DNA of 64,000 nucleotides from Pachypanchax playfairii (taxonomy: Eukaryota; Chordata; Actinopteri; Cyprinodontiformes; Aplocheilidae). The notes beneath the pieces are model-generated. The model worked only from the letters and a program-made list of their open reading frames with translations, made no database searches and was not told where the DNA came from. The stretch's first letter is position 1. Each line of letters starts with the position of its first letter. The stretch covers positions 2,882,415-2,946,414 of the forward strand of contig SSNP01000067.1 of assembly GCA_006937955.1 (NCBI GenBank), written 5' to 3'. The position numbers were made by a program, and so were the translations under genes. This document shows, in pieces, positions 37,881 through 50,118 of this stretch.

Positions 37881-40800
37881 GGCGTCTAATTAGTGTCAAA
37901 AGTCGTGAACACATATTCTGCACTGACCACTGAGGGCATAAAAGTGATTCAGGAAGTTGTTAAATGTGAGCAAAAACATACATGGTGAGAGAGCAGTTCT
38001 GTACTGTGTATGCACATGTGGACAAACAAGCACAACTCTTTTTCTTCACCATCACTAACGTCAGGGATATTTTGCATGATAAAATATCCCAGATAAAATA
38101 CAATTTTCATCAATTTATGTAAAATTACATACAATGAATATCTCATGATAAGAATTGTGTGTGTGCAAATCAACCGATGTTCGTTTTCTAGAGTTTAACA
38201 AATTCAGTTGCAGAATCTGTGCTGCTTAAAATCAGATGTGGTACTTTGAGGCGGGGCCCGTGGCTGACGTTGTCCTCAGGTTGATCAGTTTCTGTTGTCA
38301 CTCAGCAGCTGTAAGCTCTGCTGGTTACACTGGATCCGTAACTTTACTAACATCAATCGGTCACTAGTTTGGATTTAAAATAACAACAAATAATAACTTA
38401 AATCATTAATACAGTCAGAGAATTTTAATTCAAAATATATCTTTTTTTTTTCTTTCCTCAAATTGATTCCTCCTTACTTATAAACTCAGCAATTTCATCT
38501 TTTCAGTCATCCCATTTAGAAACTGCTTTACCCAAACTTTCTTCTTTTGTTTCCAGTTTTTTCCTCTAGTAATAAATTTACAAGTAAGTCATGATAAATT
38601 CTAACGGCCATATCTCTAATTAATAAATGTGTTGCATTATATTTAATCTGTCACTCTGAATTTCATAGTTTAATATACAAAGTGTGAGAGGACATGTATT
38701 ATTTAATATCTGTTTTAATTCCTGTGCTCAATTTCCTTTTGAGGGATTCAGTTACTCAGGAACAAGATTCAGTTCACCACTGTCACCTTGCCTTTAACTT
38801 TTTTTTTTGTCAAAATCACTTGATTCTTCTTTGTACTATTGTCTCTCATTATTTGTCCATCCCTTGATGTTTGTTCTCACCTCTCGTCCAATCATCGTGC
38901 CTTTAATTGCATACTTCTCACTGCTTCCTTTGTCCCCTCACTCTTGCCTCCTCCCCTCCTAGTGTAAAAATACAGCACCACTCGTATTTCATTAGGTGTA
39001 ATTGTCTTGGTGACTAGAGCACGGTGTGTCATAAAACACTTTTTAGCCGTAAACAAAAGGCAACAGCAAGAGAGGGTGGCAGAGCATAGTTAATAGAGGA
39101 TTAATCTTCCTCACAGTCTCCATAAAACTTCATCATTATAACATAGTGGGCGGTCATAAAACACTTTGCCTGTAGAGAACATGGTTGCAACTGTGACAAG
39201 GATTCAGGCAAGGAAGAAAATGATGGAGAAGTGAAAGTGCCTTTTCCTTTATATTTCTTTTCTGTCAGGATCTATTTTGCCCTACACCTTCTCCTTTGTG
39301 TGGGATGTGAAAAGAGAGAGAGAGAGAATCTAAGACAAGGGAGGTTATTTATCCTTTTTGTTTTGGTCCTATTACCCTGTTTCTGGTTTTTATCTGCTGG
39401 AGCAATGCAAGAGAAACATTGAGCCCCCAAGAAAAATAACAAAAATAAAAGGAGATTTAGCATCTTGATTATCTTTTAATCTATCTATCTAATCCCCAAC
39501 TCAACCCCTCCCTCCGCACACACATTCTTTTTTTTTTTACTCATTAGGATTTTGAATATAATTGCAAACACTTTAAATTTTGAAGACAACAAAAAGCTGA
39601 AAAACTTTGGTTTCTTAGAAAAGAGAAATTTGTGTAAATCCAGTGATATTTTTGTACTTTGACACCAAAAATAAGACAGAGATTTGTTGGTAGATGAAAG
39701 CAAGATAGTTAAATTTTCTGGCCCTATAAAAAACAAAACAAAACATAGGACTATAATTCAGAATGTTAGAAGTATTGTTTTTAATAAACCTATTAGTCCA
39801 TCGTGAATACCAGTATTTAGCATCTTCCATGCCAATTAGCATGTAGCTAACAACAGCAAAATATAATCTTTCAGTATTACCAGTTTAAAATCTTAGTCTT
39901 TTTGCAGTTCTACACCTAGCAGTAGTCATCCCCCAAAAATGTTATGAAATGGCCCTTGCCAAGTGGATCTGAATTTTCACAACTGGACTGGAAAATCAGA
40001 CAAGAAAATAACTGCATTGTATTAACATGTTAGAAATCCTTACCACTTGGTATATTGCATCTAAATGGATGGACTCATTCAAAAGGATCTATTTTTTCAA
40101 ATGACTCCTCCAAGTAAAGAGCCTCTTAAAAAAAACATTCTAACTTATATTATCTATAATTCCACTTTAATAGTGAATCACAAACAGATTAAATGTGTGT
40201 CCACTAAGTGAGCACAACAAAAAATATAATAGAACCCATCTAAATGCCACTTTAGGGAACGTGTCGATACAGAATGGGTTAATTTCATGTCGCAAATTTG
40301 CATACGGTTATGTTGTGTCTTTGTATGCATGGAAATTCATCTACTTTTCCCAAAATGACCTCCCACCAGCATCCATTTGGACAGATGTTTTAAACTAATT
40401 AGTGAAGGGGCAGATTTGCAGCTCTACAGGACTCCTTGAGGATCGAACAGTTCAATACAGTCTCACTGTGTTTCTCATGCATGCCCACACACGCTTATAT
40501 ACACACATACACACAGCAATCACAATCTTGACAACTTCTCCAAAAACGTCCACAGCCTTGTTAACAACTCAATGTCATTGTAGCAGGTAGGCAGGAGTCA
40601 CCTGGGCATCATTCCCTCAAGGCCACAAGACCAATTCCTTCTGACATCTCTGACCAGCTCCACAAAAGCTTGATTTCTGAACGAATTACACTCTCTGAAG
40701 TCAGAAGATCACATAAAAATCAACTCTGTGCTCTGGGACAAATCCAATCACCCAATGTCAATATATGTAAGCCTTTTTTCAAACTCTAAAAGCAGACAGA

Positions 40801-42596
40801 TTGAACTCAGCCAGCTCTGTAACTTCATGACACTAAACACACAAGTCGTGTATGTGTTTTATTGAGTGACCATGATAAACCCAAACAACATGTTGGTCCT
40901 GCTATGACCTTCATCCACATGTCACTGTTGGAGGAGTCCAATAAAGGAAAAATTGTCGTTTCTAAATGACATGATGTGTCAAAGGTTTGCAGCTCCCACA
41001 AAGGGCAGATTTACCAACTCATTAAATGATATTCAATAAAATTACAATACAAAACAAGAACGTTTTCTGTTGTGACATCTGTTGAAAATAGTAATTCTAT
41101 TTGTAAAGCGCCTTATTCAGTATCATTTTGAAAACTTGATTATGAAAGATCTAGAAAATTGGTGATAAAAATTAATTTATCTTATCCTTATTTGTCAGAA
41201 ATCTAAGGATTATTTACATATTTACACTTTAAATATAAAGGTTTTCAGGGTTTGAGTTAACTGGATAATTCAGATCTATGGAAGTGGATTTTTCTGTGAT
41301 AATGTTCAGAGTTACTAAGATGGCTTCTTGAAGGTCCTCAGTAGTTTGGAGACAGATCGGCTCGTTTGAGTTAAACCAAGACCAGCCAGGTAAGAGACTA
41401 ATTGTAATCTTTTCAAAGAAATCCATGTTGAAACATCTGTAGTATCTTTTTAAGTATCATTTCATAACCATTCAATAAAGACTCCCAAGTTTTTTATGAT
41501 CACAGAAATATGTTGTTTTTTTCTACATGTTAATCATTTAAATACTTTCAATTAAACTCATTCAGAAAGATCTTTGCAACCAAACTCACTAAAAAGGCCT
41601 GTCTGTCTGTTTAAATCCTCCAGCGACATTACAGACATAAGGTTGGTTAATAATTAATCAAAATAAATGACCAGCAAAAGTGTTACACATTAGATTTGAT
41701 GGGCAATTTACCATTTGTCTAACTGTTTGCAGTCAGATCAACTTTCTACTAACTGTTCTCCTCCAGCCGCTTCATTTAATGATCACTCAATGATTTTATG
41801 CTCAGATTTTTTTTTTTTACTCAGTAACTGGAAAGTGATTTTAAATCCATGAGGATACAGAGTGGCCCATTATTCACCGAGTCTCAGATATCCTCTGCTG
41901 AATGCTGTTGGGAAGTTCTTTCAGACTGAGAAAGGGGATAGGAGCACAGTCGGCTTCCCATCAGCACGTATGGTAATGGCGAGAGTGAAAGGGAACATGA
42001 AGTTTTACAATTTAGTACAGTTTTCCATGAGAACATTTCTAACACTCATTCTGATCATGAATGGGATATAAATTACTGGAAATTTTTTTTATTTTTGGGC
42101 TTGATTTATTTCCAATGTGGAGTGATTATATAACAAGCTTTTTAAGAACAAGAAATCTAAAAACTATTCCTGATTTTCCTTCTTCAACACACGATGGCAC
42201 ATACATTCACCACAATATTTTAAGTGCCACTGAGGGTTATGGAATATCTTAACTTGACAAGGTCAATGTTTAGTACCTTATTTGAGGTCATGATTGACTG
42301 CTGCACTCTTCTTGTTTGCATACGGTGGCCCAGAAAGGTCAACGAAATGCAACAGCTACAACACAACAGCAAAAACCACAATCTTCAAATTTTGCTCAAA
42401 GGTATATATTACTTTTTTTACTCCAGGTCTTTCAACAATAGTGCACATTGTTTCTGATGACAAAAAACAAGTGGTACTATAGAATAAGAGGCTCTGAATT
42501 AAAAAAAAAGTAGTATAATTTAATTTCATGCACCATTTGGGATCAAATCAACCAAACAGTCCACAAACTACCCTCTATATCCAAGCTTTTTTATTA

Positions 42597-44457
42597 TAAT
42601 GTATATTGACAAAAATATTGGGATGTCTGTCCTTACATGCATGTGAATTTTAATGACATCTTAACATCAAGTCATAGAGTTTATTATGGAGTTCCCCAAC
42701 CCTCCCTCGGAGCTTTAACAACTTCAACTCCTCTTAGATGGCTTTCTATATGCTTTAGGAGTGTGTTTATAGGAATTTTTGACCATTCTTCCAGAAGAGC
42801 ATTTGTCAGGTCAGGCACTAATGTTGAATAGGATGGCTCACCGTCGCTACTCTAATTCATCCCCAATATGTTCTGTCAGGCTGAAGTCAGGACTGTGCAG
42901 ACAGTCAAGTTTCTCCACCATGTTCTCTCATCCATTTCTTTTTCATGATGACTGGTGATGCTCTCATGACTAATAACAAAATAAAATGAATACATAAAAT
43001 AAATATTAGTACTTGTCCACTGATCTGCATTAAGTGTATTTTCTGTTTGACTCCAATCTTTTTAATATTTTCTTAAGTAAAAATCACTATATTTGCCAAT
43101 TTCCTGATCAAATATAAGGCAGATATCTCTGTGTGATCCCATGCAAACTGAGTTGCGTTGCTCGTTCATGTCGCCAATATAAAGTTTCCAGAAAGATTTT
43201 TTTTTTATACATCATGACTTTTTACTGTCTGTACAATGTCTTTAATGTGAATGTGTGATCTAATTATCAAAACAAAAACAAAAACTGCAGAGAAAAGCCT
43301 TGAGATGAGGCAGACATTATTTTGCAGCACCTATAGGGGGTGTACATGAGCTAGAAGGTGCTTGTGACTGATGATCCGCTTCAGAAGTGTTAAAGTCAGC
43401 AGGTCAAGTGTGTGACAGCAGTTTGAGACTTTTAAAACTAAAAAGAAAGTAAGAAGCACTTTTACAACCAAGTAAAATAACTTTTTGTGAAGAAAGAGGT
43501 GCATGGACTTCCTATACAAAAAAAAAGGATCACAGATAGTTTTCAGTAAAAATGAAAAGGTTGAGACCAAATAAAATAAATCTATTATCCAAAAATTAAA
43601 TTTTGACCTTCAAGATAATACAGGGAAGGGAATTATTCTCCTTTTTAATGGTATCCTCTTGATGAGCTACCTGTATTACAATTGATCAATGCACCCAAAT
43701 TTAGAGTTTTCAAAACAACTAGAAATTGTACCGAGAATCAAAATTGAATTTGCATTGTACACATCTTAATACTTAAATTATTTATACATTGGCTGTTGCT
43801 GCTATAAAAATATGGTCTAGGGCAATTAAGTTACTGTACTGTATATCTGTTTGTGTTGGTATGTGTGAGAGTGAAGAATGCTAGTGAGATATAAAAGTAG
43901 TAAATATTCATGCTTCCAGTTGAATGGTGAATAAGATCTTTTGAATTCTTTTAATTGTAAATGTGATTCCAAACGAGTGCCTCAGTAGCCATCGACCTCA
44001 CTGCACCCCATTGAGAACCATTTCATGAAGTTTTTATACACTGGTCTTTAGTTAATCTGAAAACAACATGACGATTGGAGGTTTGGAGCTACTGACTCTA
44101 CAGAAAGTTTGAGTTCTGCACAATGTGCAGCTCAGCACACTCTCACACAGCTCTTTAGATTTATGTGGCCCGACCCTCTGAGGCTGAGTTGTTCTGTTGA
44201 CAATTACTTTCCCTTTGTTAAAATTCCAATAACAGTTGTATGTGGAATATTTAGTAGAAATTTCATCATCAGATTTAATGCACAGGTTGCATCTTTTCAT
44301 GGGACTGTGCTCTGTATTCACAAAGATCTGAGAGCAACCCGTTATTTCAGAAATATCTGTGGAAGCAGTCTGCATGACCAGGTGCTCAATTTTATACACT
44401 TGTGACCATCAAATTCATTGGAATATCTGAATTCAATTCTCTTGGCAGAAAAGTGTT
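42597..44457 (-). mobile_element. Tc1-like relic with replaced core
   Basis: The left part (42597-42950) follows the terminal and C-terminal coding end of a common fish Tc1-type element. It has tatattgacaaaaatattgg at its tip and gaatttttgaccattcttcc further in. The right part (about 43985-44457) follows its N-terminal coding end and opposite terminus (cttggcagaaaagtg). The roughly 1 kb between them does not resemble the transposase core and looks like foreign or unrelated sequence. The coding sense is the minus strand. The element is heavily decayed and cannot be active. Confidence 0.7.
44052..44399 (-). pseudogene. Tc1-like transposase N-terminal remnant
   Basis: The frame starts MYKIEHLVMQTASTDISE and contains MKRCNLCIKSDDEISTKYS, which corresponds to the first helix-turn-helix of the family (consensus pattern C.LC.KS..EIS). 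Further on it degenerates, with RTTQPQRVGPHKS in place of the linker, and the second DNA-binding module is barely recognisable. The catalytic domain is absent. A start near 44399 coincides with the position of the family start, but there is no reason to think this is translated. Confidence 0.6.
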
Positions 44458-45936
44458 TATGATACCAAAATATTTCACCTCACATCGTTATTTATATTTA
44501 GCTTGCTTTCCCATTTATTTTACTCAGCCCTCACCCTTACTGCTCATGCATTAATGTTAAAAGCACAAATGCTACATTTTCTTACCTTGTTTCTCTACAA
44601 CACTACACCTTATGCATGTTTGATCATATGTGCATTTTGTGCATTTAAAAAAAGATACAATGACATGTGGAGGATGGTTCATTGATTCACTTTATGATTT
44701 CACATACACAGACGAAGGACACTGATTTCACATTCAACACATGTAAAATAGCACTCACAAATAAGTATCCAAAATCCTCATCAAGCCACTGTTTGCATAT
44801 ATTCTGCAACAACACTCATCACCAAGACTGCAATTTTGAAGCCTCCTGTTTCCTCTGCTATTATTATATCAAATGAATAAAAAAATATGAATGGGTTTTT
44901 TGCACCACACACAATAACATAGATCACCATGTCAATGAAAGAACTGATGATTGCTTGTTGTGAAGTGGCCTAAGTCCTGCCAACATGTGTGTGTGTTGAC
45001 TCATCAAGGAACTGCTAGCTTTGACAGGATGGAAAATTATATTTTTGGCAAATCTTTTCTTTGAGAAATGAATCTGACCAGCAGTGTTTCAAGTCCTACA
45101 CATGCCGCATAATGAATGTTTACACAAAGTCAAAATAATAATAATAATTAATGTTACACAGATGTATCAAAGAAAAATACACACAAATGAATCATTTTAA
45201 AATGGCAGTAGATAATTTTAACTTATAATAATTTAATGCATTTTAATAGAAATGTGCACTAAGTTATACAATATGTGTTGGATTAAGCAGCCAAATAGCA
45301 TTTTTTTTGTTTGTTTTTTAAGTTTTCTGTACAGTAAGCACAACAGTACAGGGGCAGGAAGGGTGTTTGAGATTGAAAAAGACAAAAATAACCTGTTCAT
45401 GGAGTGAACTGATGAGGCTGAAACCAGGGAAACATTTTAGGGAAACAGAGTTCAGTGTAATCAAACTGAATGCACTAGACCATACCAGGAGTCACATGGG
45501 TATCCAAAGGTCTATGTGATTCTTTCCAACAACTAATGACTGTAATTTACCAGCAATGCATTGTTTAATTAGTTTGAACCAGTAGTGGTCACACATCAAT
45601 GATCTCCAAAGTCTAGGAAGATTGGGCTTGTGTTTTAGAAGAAGGATAACAAAATTAGAGAGCCATGCTGAAAAAAAACAGATTCTCTGCCACAATTTAA
45701 TTGTGCATTTTTTGTTTGTTTAAATCAAATGCTTTAGAACAATGGAATTTAGTGAATTTTATGTGAAACAATACTTTTATGTATCTATAGTAAAGCAGCA
45801 GAAAGCTGTCAAACCCCAACAAAAGCCACCTGAACCTCTGTATCAATAATGTCTCTCCCTGCTCGCCAATGCACCCAACAAACTATCAGCATTATTGATC
45901 AGTCATGTTCATTTTGATCAAAATGTGTGTGTGTGT

Positions 45937-45966
<30 letters not shown>
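45937..45966. repeat. G30 homopolymer after a short GT tract
   Basis: Thirty consecutive G residues directly follow gtgtgtgtgtgtg. Such a run could form G-quadruplex structures. It is also a place where sequencing length is unreliable. Confidence 0.9.
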
Positions 45967-45968
<2 letters not shown>

Positions 45969-48074
45969 AACAGTTTTTTTTTTCTTCACATCAGATACTT
46001 TAGCTAGTTCACTCTTTCCCATCAAATATCCAATTAAATTAAGTAAAAAACAGTGATAATCTTTGGGAGAATGTGTTCAGAATGTAAAGAGGCTAACGGG
46101 GCCAACATGGTACAAATTTATCATCCTTGAACTGGACGTGTTGGTGCAAGTCTGTGTGTGCGCAGACACACATAACTTGCGTTTACATCGGCCTTTCAGT
46201 TTATTGATTCCACCACAGACATGAGCACTGCAAAATCCACAAAGACAATGTACAACACACACAGAGCACAACAACCTCCAGCAAATATGACAATATGCAG
46301 CCTGACATTTAGATATGAATGGATCAATAGCTAGAACAAATAGAATCAGCTGTCTTGATAGTCTAGCGTGCACATTTGTGTGGACACAAGAGTATTAGTG
46401 TGGGATAACTTGAAGGTTTTTAATGCTGTTATATCCTTAAATGATTTACTAGCTGCCTCTTTAATAAAAATAGGTTTCTTGCGTTTCTTAACATGCAGGA
46501 ATCAGCTCATTTGAAATGATAAAAAATGTTTTGGCAGGGTTTAAGTTGATTTACACTTTTTGTAAATTATTATTTATGATTTTTCAGAGAACTAACAACT
46601 GACAAATTGCAATTCAATGCTCAATGTATGTAAAAGCCTTAATTATCATGAAATTAACCAGTAAATTAATTGTTAGGAACAATGTGAGGTCACTATTGAA
46701 CTATTTCTGTGTATCTAATTTTTATAAATTTAAGAGATAATTTTAAAACAATAAAAAAAAAAAATCTAAACATTGATGTTCTGCATCTCAAAATCTGAAG
46801 GAAAACAATTAATCCAATTTGTAAACTTCAAATTTTGACACTGACACTTATTAGGTTATCCATAGTCATAATTAATTGATAAATGCAATTCAAATGAATA
46901 AATGAATTCATTTGCACACATTTCTTTGAACAAATTACTAATTCCTCATCAGACAAACCAATTAGCTCCACAATTTCAAATGTATCTTTCAATTAATTTT
47001 GCTTAATGTCTCCACATGGTTAACATGAACACTTCCTCCAAAATGCACGGTATATCATCTCCTTGAAAGAGTGAGTAAAGTAGTGTTAGTGTAAAATCCT
47101 CTAAAATAGGACAAAGCTGTTACCAGGGGTGGGGCAGAGAAAGAGGTCATATTAATGTGACAGCCTAATGGTTGGTGTTTAAGTGAACGAGCATTGAAAG
47201 GAATAATCAACTGGATGTGGTAAAGTGCAGCAGCTGTTATGTCCTTCAATTACTACATCTGATCTGATCTCCAAAGAGGCTGAACCACATGTGAAAGTTT
47301 ACAGTCACAAGGGCTGTCCTCACTTTGCACTCTGGTTTTAACAGGTAATAATAAGACCACAGCTTGACTTAATGTAGGTAATTTAGAAAATTTGATGATT
47401 TTTTTTCTTAAATCGAATGTATGAAGATAGTTCAGATTCCAATGTTATGAAACCATCAGACAGGGTTGTAAAAATCCTGTATGATGCTCTCAGCAGTGAA
47501 ATTGAGTGAGACAATTATGATGTCAGGGCAATTTAAAAAACAATTTACCTCTTCGAGTTATTCTGCTCTAAAAAGGGTTTTGATATACCAGAGATTATAT
47601 ACTATTCTTGTTTTCATCTGTTGAGATCTTTTGCTGGATCTCCCTTAGTTCACAAAGATACCAGTCTTTTTTTTCCCTAAATTAATCTTTAAAAGAGAAA
47701 GTGAATGATTTTAATAATAAAAAACACATCACTGTCAAAAAAAGAATAAAATAAAAAATCAACAAATCTGCTTATTCAAGTACGGAAACGTAGCACTGCC
47801 AGAGCTGACAAATAAATTTAGAAGCATCATCTTATTATAACGAGAAAGTTTCTCGTTTTTACGAGATATCAAACTCGTTATAACAAGAAAAAAATATTTT
47901 TTTTTAGTTATCTTAAGAGACATTATTTCATGGTGTCACTTCCTTCCTCGGAGGAACACGCCACCAGTTAGGCTGAACCTGAACCTTCACACAACACAGA
48001 ATACTAGTGGTCCGGGTGAAGTAAGGTAGCCGAGCCCGGTAAAGCCTTCACTGTGTAGAATACAGGTATACTTT

Positions 48075-48126
48075 GAAATGAAATGAAATGAAATGAAATG
48101 AAATGAAATGAAATGAAATGAAATGA
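48075..48126 (-). repeat. (TTTCA)n LINE tail
   Basis: Ten or so pentamers at the 3' end of the LINE (read as GAAAT on the plus strand). Length is likely to vary between individuals. Confidence 0.9.
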
Positions 48127-48234
48127 AAAATACTTTATTTATCCCAGAAGGGAAATTCAACGTTGTAGTAGTTTTTTTTTTTTTTTTGTCCAACAATAAA
48201 AACAACAATGAAGACAACAATACAATAATAAAAA

Positions 48235-50118
48235 TCAAGGTCTGTTCTTGTTGTGGAGGCTAATGGCTGCAGGCAGGAATGATCTTTTGTATCTTTCGGT
48301 CTTGCATCGGACCTGAAGAAGCCTCTCACTGAACACACTCTGTTGTTTGATCACTGTGTCGTGCAGAGGGTGAGAAGAGTCCTCCATCATCTTCATCAGC
48401 TTGTCCAGCATTCTTTTTTGTACAATCAGCTCCAGCGGCTCCAGAGATACTCCCAGCACAGATCCAGCTTTCCTGATCAGTTTGTTGATTCTCTTCAAGT
48501 CTCTGGTTCTGATGCTGCTGCCCCAGCAGATGGCTGCAAAGCTGATTGCACTTTCCACAACAGACCTATAGAAGATTTGCAACATCTTGGTGCAGACATT
48601 CCTTAAGAAGTAGAGTCTGCTCTGACCTTTCTTGTAGATGTATTCTGTGTTGCATTTCCACTCTAGTCTGTTGTCCAGCTGAACTCCAAGGTACTTGTAT
48701 TCCTCCACCACCTCTACCTCCTCTCCTAGGATGGAAATACTGCTGTGTTGATTCTTTCTCCTCCTGAAGTCAACAATCATCTCCTTAGTTTTGCTGGTAT
48801 TTAAAACGAGATGATTGTTACTGCACCATTTCACAAACTGACTGACCAGTTCTCTATACTCAGCTTCTTGTCCCTCACTGATGCACCCAACAACTGCAGA
48901 GTCATCAGAGTATTTCTGCAGATGACAGGACTCAGAGTTGTACTGGAAGTCAGAGGTGTACATCGTGAAGAGAAATGGTGAGAGTACAGTTCCTTGTGGC
49001 GCTCCAGTGCTGCTGACCTCCATCCCAGACACACAACCCCCCCGTCTCACAAACTGTGGTCTGTTTGTGAGGTAGTCATAAATCCAGGAGGTTGTGGAGG
49101 AATCCACCTGGAATTTATGGAGCTTCTCACATAACAAAGCAGGCTGAATTGTGTTAAAAGCACTTGAGAAGTCAAAGAACATGACCCTCAAAGTGCTGCC
49201 TGATTGGTCCAGATGAGCGTGTGCTCTGTGAAGCAGGTAGATGATGGCATCTTCAACCCCAAGCCCATTACGGTATGCAAACTGTAATGGGTCCTGAAAG
49301 GTGCTGACCTGCTTGTTGAGGTGAGCCAGTAAGAGTCTCTCCAGGACTTTCATGACGTGAGATGTCAGGGCAACTGGTCTGTAGTCGTTTGGTTCAGCTG
49401 GTTGTGGTTTTTTAGGTACTGGAACAAGGCAGGATGTTTTCCACAGCACAGGAACTGTTTTCTGTCTCAGACTGGTGTTGAAGAGGTGCTGGAGAACTGG
49501 ACATAGTTGCATTGAGCAGGTCTTGAGAACTCTGGGACTGACACCATCTGGACCTGCAGCCTTGTTCTGGTTCAGTTTCTCCAGTTGTTTCTTGACCTGG
49601 TAGCAGGTCACCGACAGAGTGGAGGTGGAGGCAGAGGAGGTCTTTGGGTGCTCTGAGGTGGAGGAAGATGATGCAGTGTTCTGGTCCATGACTGAGCTGG
49701 AGGGTGACGAAGTGGAGGTGTGACAGGAAAGCTGTGGGCTCATGGAGGGTGTGTGGTCTGTGGGGATGGAGGCAGGGGGGGAACTGAACCTGTTGAAGAA
49801 CATGTTCAGTTCATTAGCTCTGTCCAGACCTCCATCAGTCTGGTCCCCCTTTACCTTGAAGCCGGTGATCTTCTTCATTCCAGACCACACATCCCTCACG
49901 TTGTTCTGCTGGAGCTGACTCTCTAGCTTCCTCCTGTAGTCCTCCTTGCACTTCCTTGTTTGTGCTTTAAGTTGTTTTTGTGTTGTCTTTAATAACTCCC
50001 TGTCACCATCCCTGAAGGCTTTCTTTTTGATGTTCAGCAGCTTTTTCAGGTCTCTGGTGATCCAGGGTTTGTTATTGGGGAAGCACCTCACAGTTCTTGT
50101 TGGTACGATGCTGTCCAC
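48235..50118 (-). CDS. LINE reverse transcriptase, ORF2 C-terminal portion (627 aa open)
   Basis: The frame is uninterrupted. It starts after the endonuclease region (PTRTVRCFPNNKPWITRDLK is the usual bridge) and remains open upstream to about 50140, so the first codon here (GTG) is not a true start. Reverse transcriptase motifs appear in order: NKAAGPDGVSPRVLK, NDYRPVALTSHVMKVLERLL, FFDFSSAFNTI, GAPQGTVLSPFLFTMY, the active site KYSDDSAVVG (the YxDD box), then KTKEMIVDFRR and YKYLGVQLD. The C-terminal part SFLPAAISLHN closes the ORF as in other fish members. The absence of stops or shifts over 1.9 kb suggests a recent insertion. Lacking the endonuclease and a promoter, it is unlikely to be mobile itself. 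Confidence 0.9.
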   Translation of the reverse strand: MDSIVPTRTVRCFPNNKPWITRDLKKLLNIKKKAFRDGDRELLKTTQKQLKAQTRKCKEDYRRKLESQLQQNNVRDVWSGMKKITGFKVKGDQTDGGLDRANELNMFFNRFSSPPASIPTDHTPSMSPQLSCHTSTSSPSSSVMDQNTASSSSTSEHPKTSSASTSTLSVTCYQVKKQLEKLNQNKAAGPDGVSPRVLKTCSMQLCPVLQHLFNTSLRQKTVPVLWKTSCLVPVPKKPQPAEPNDYRPVALTSHVMKVLERLLLAHLNKQVSTFQDPLQFAYRNGLGVEDAIIYLLHRAHAHLDQSGSTLRVMFFDFSSAFNTIQPALLCEKLHKFQVDSSTTSWIYDYLTNRPQFVRRGGCVSGMEVSSTGAPQGTVLSPFLFTMYTSDFQYNSESCHLQKYSDDSAVVGCISEGQEAEYRELVSQFVKWCSNNHLVLNTSKTKEMIVDFRRRKNQHSSISILGEEVEVVEEYKYLGVQLDNRLEWKCNTEYIYKKGQSRLYFLRNVCTKMLQIFYRSVVESAISFAAICWGSSIRTRDLKRINKLIRKAGSVLGVSLEPLELIVQKRMLDKLMKMMEDSSHPLHDTVIKQQSVFSERLLQVRCKTERYKRSFLPAAISLHNKNRP

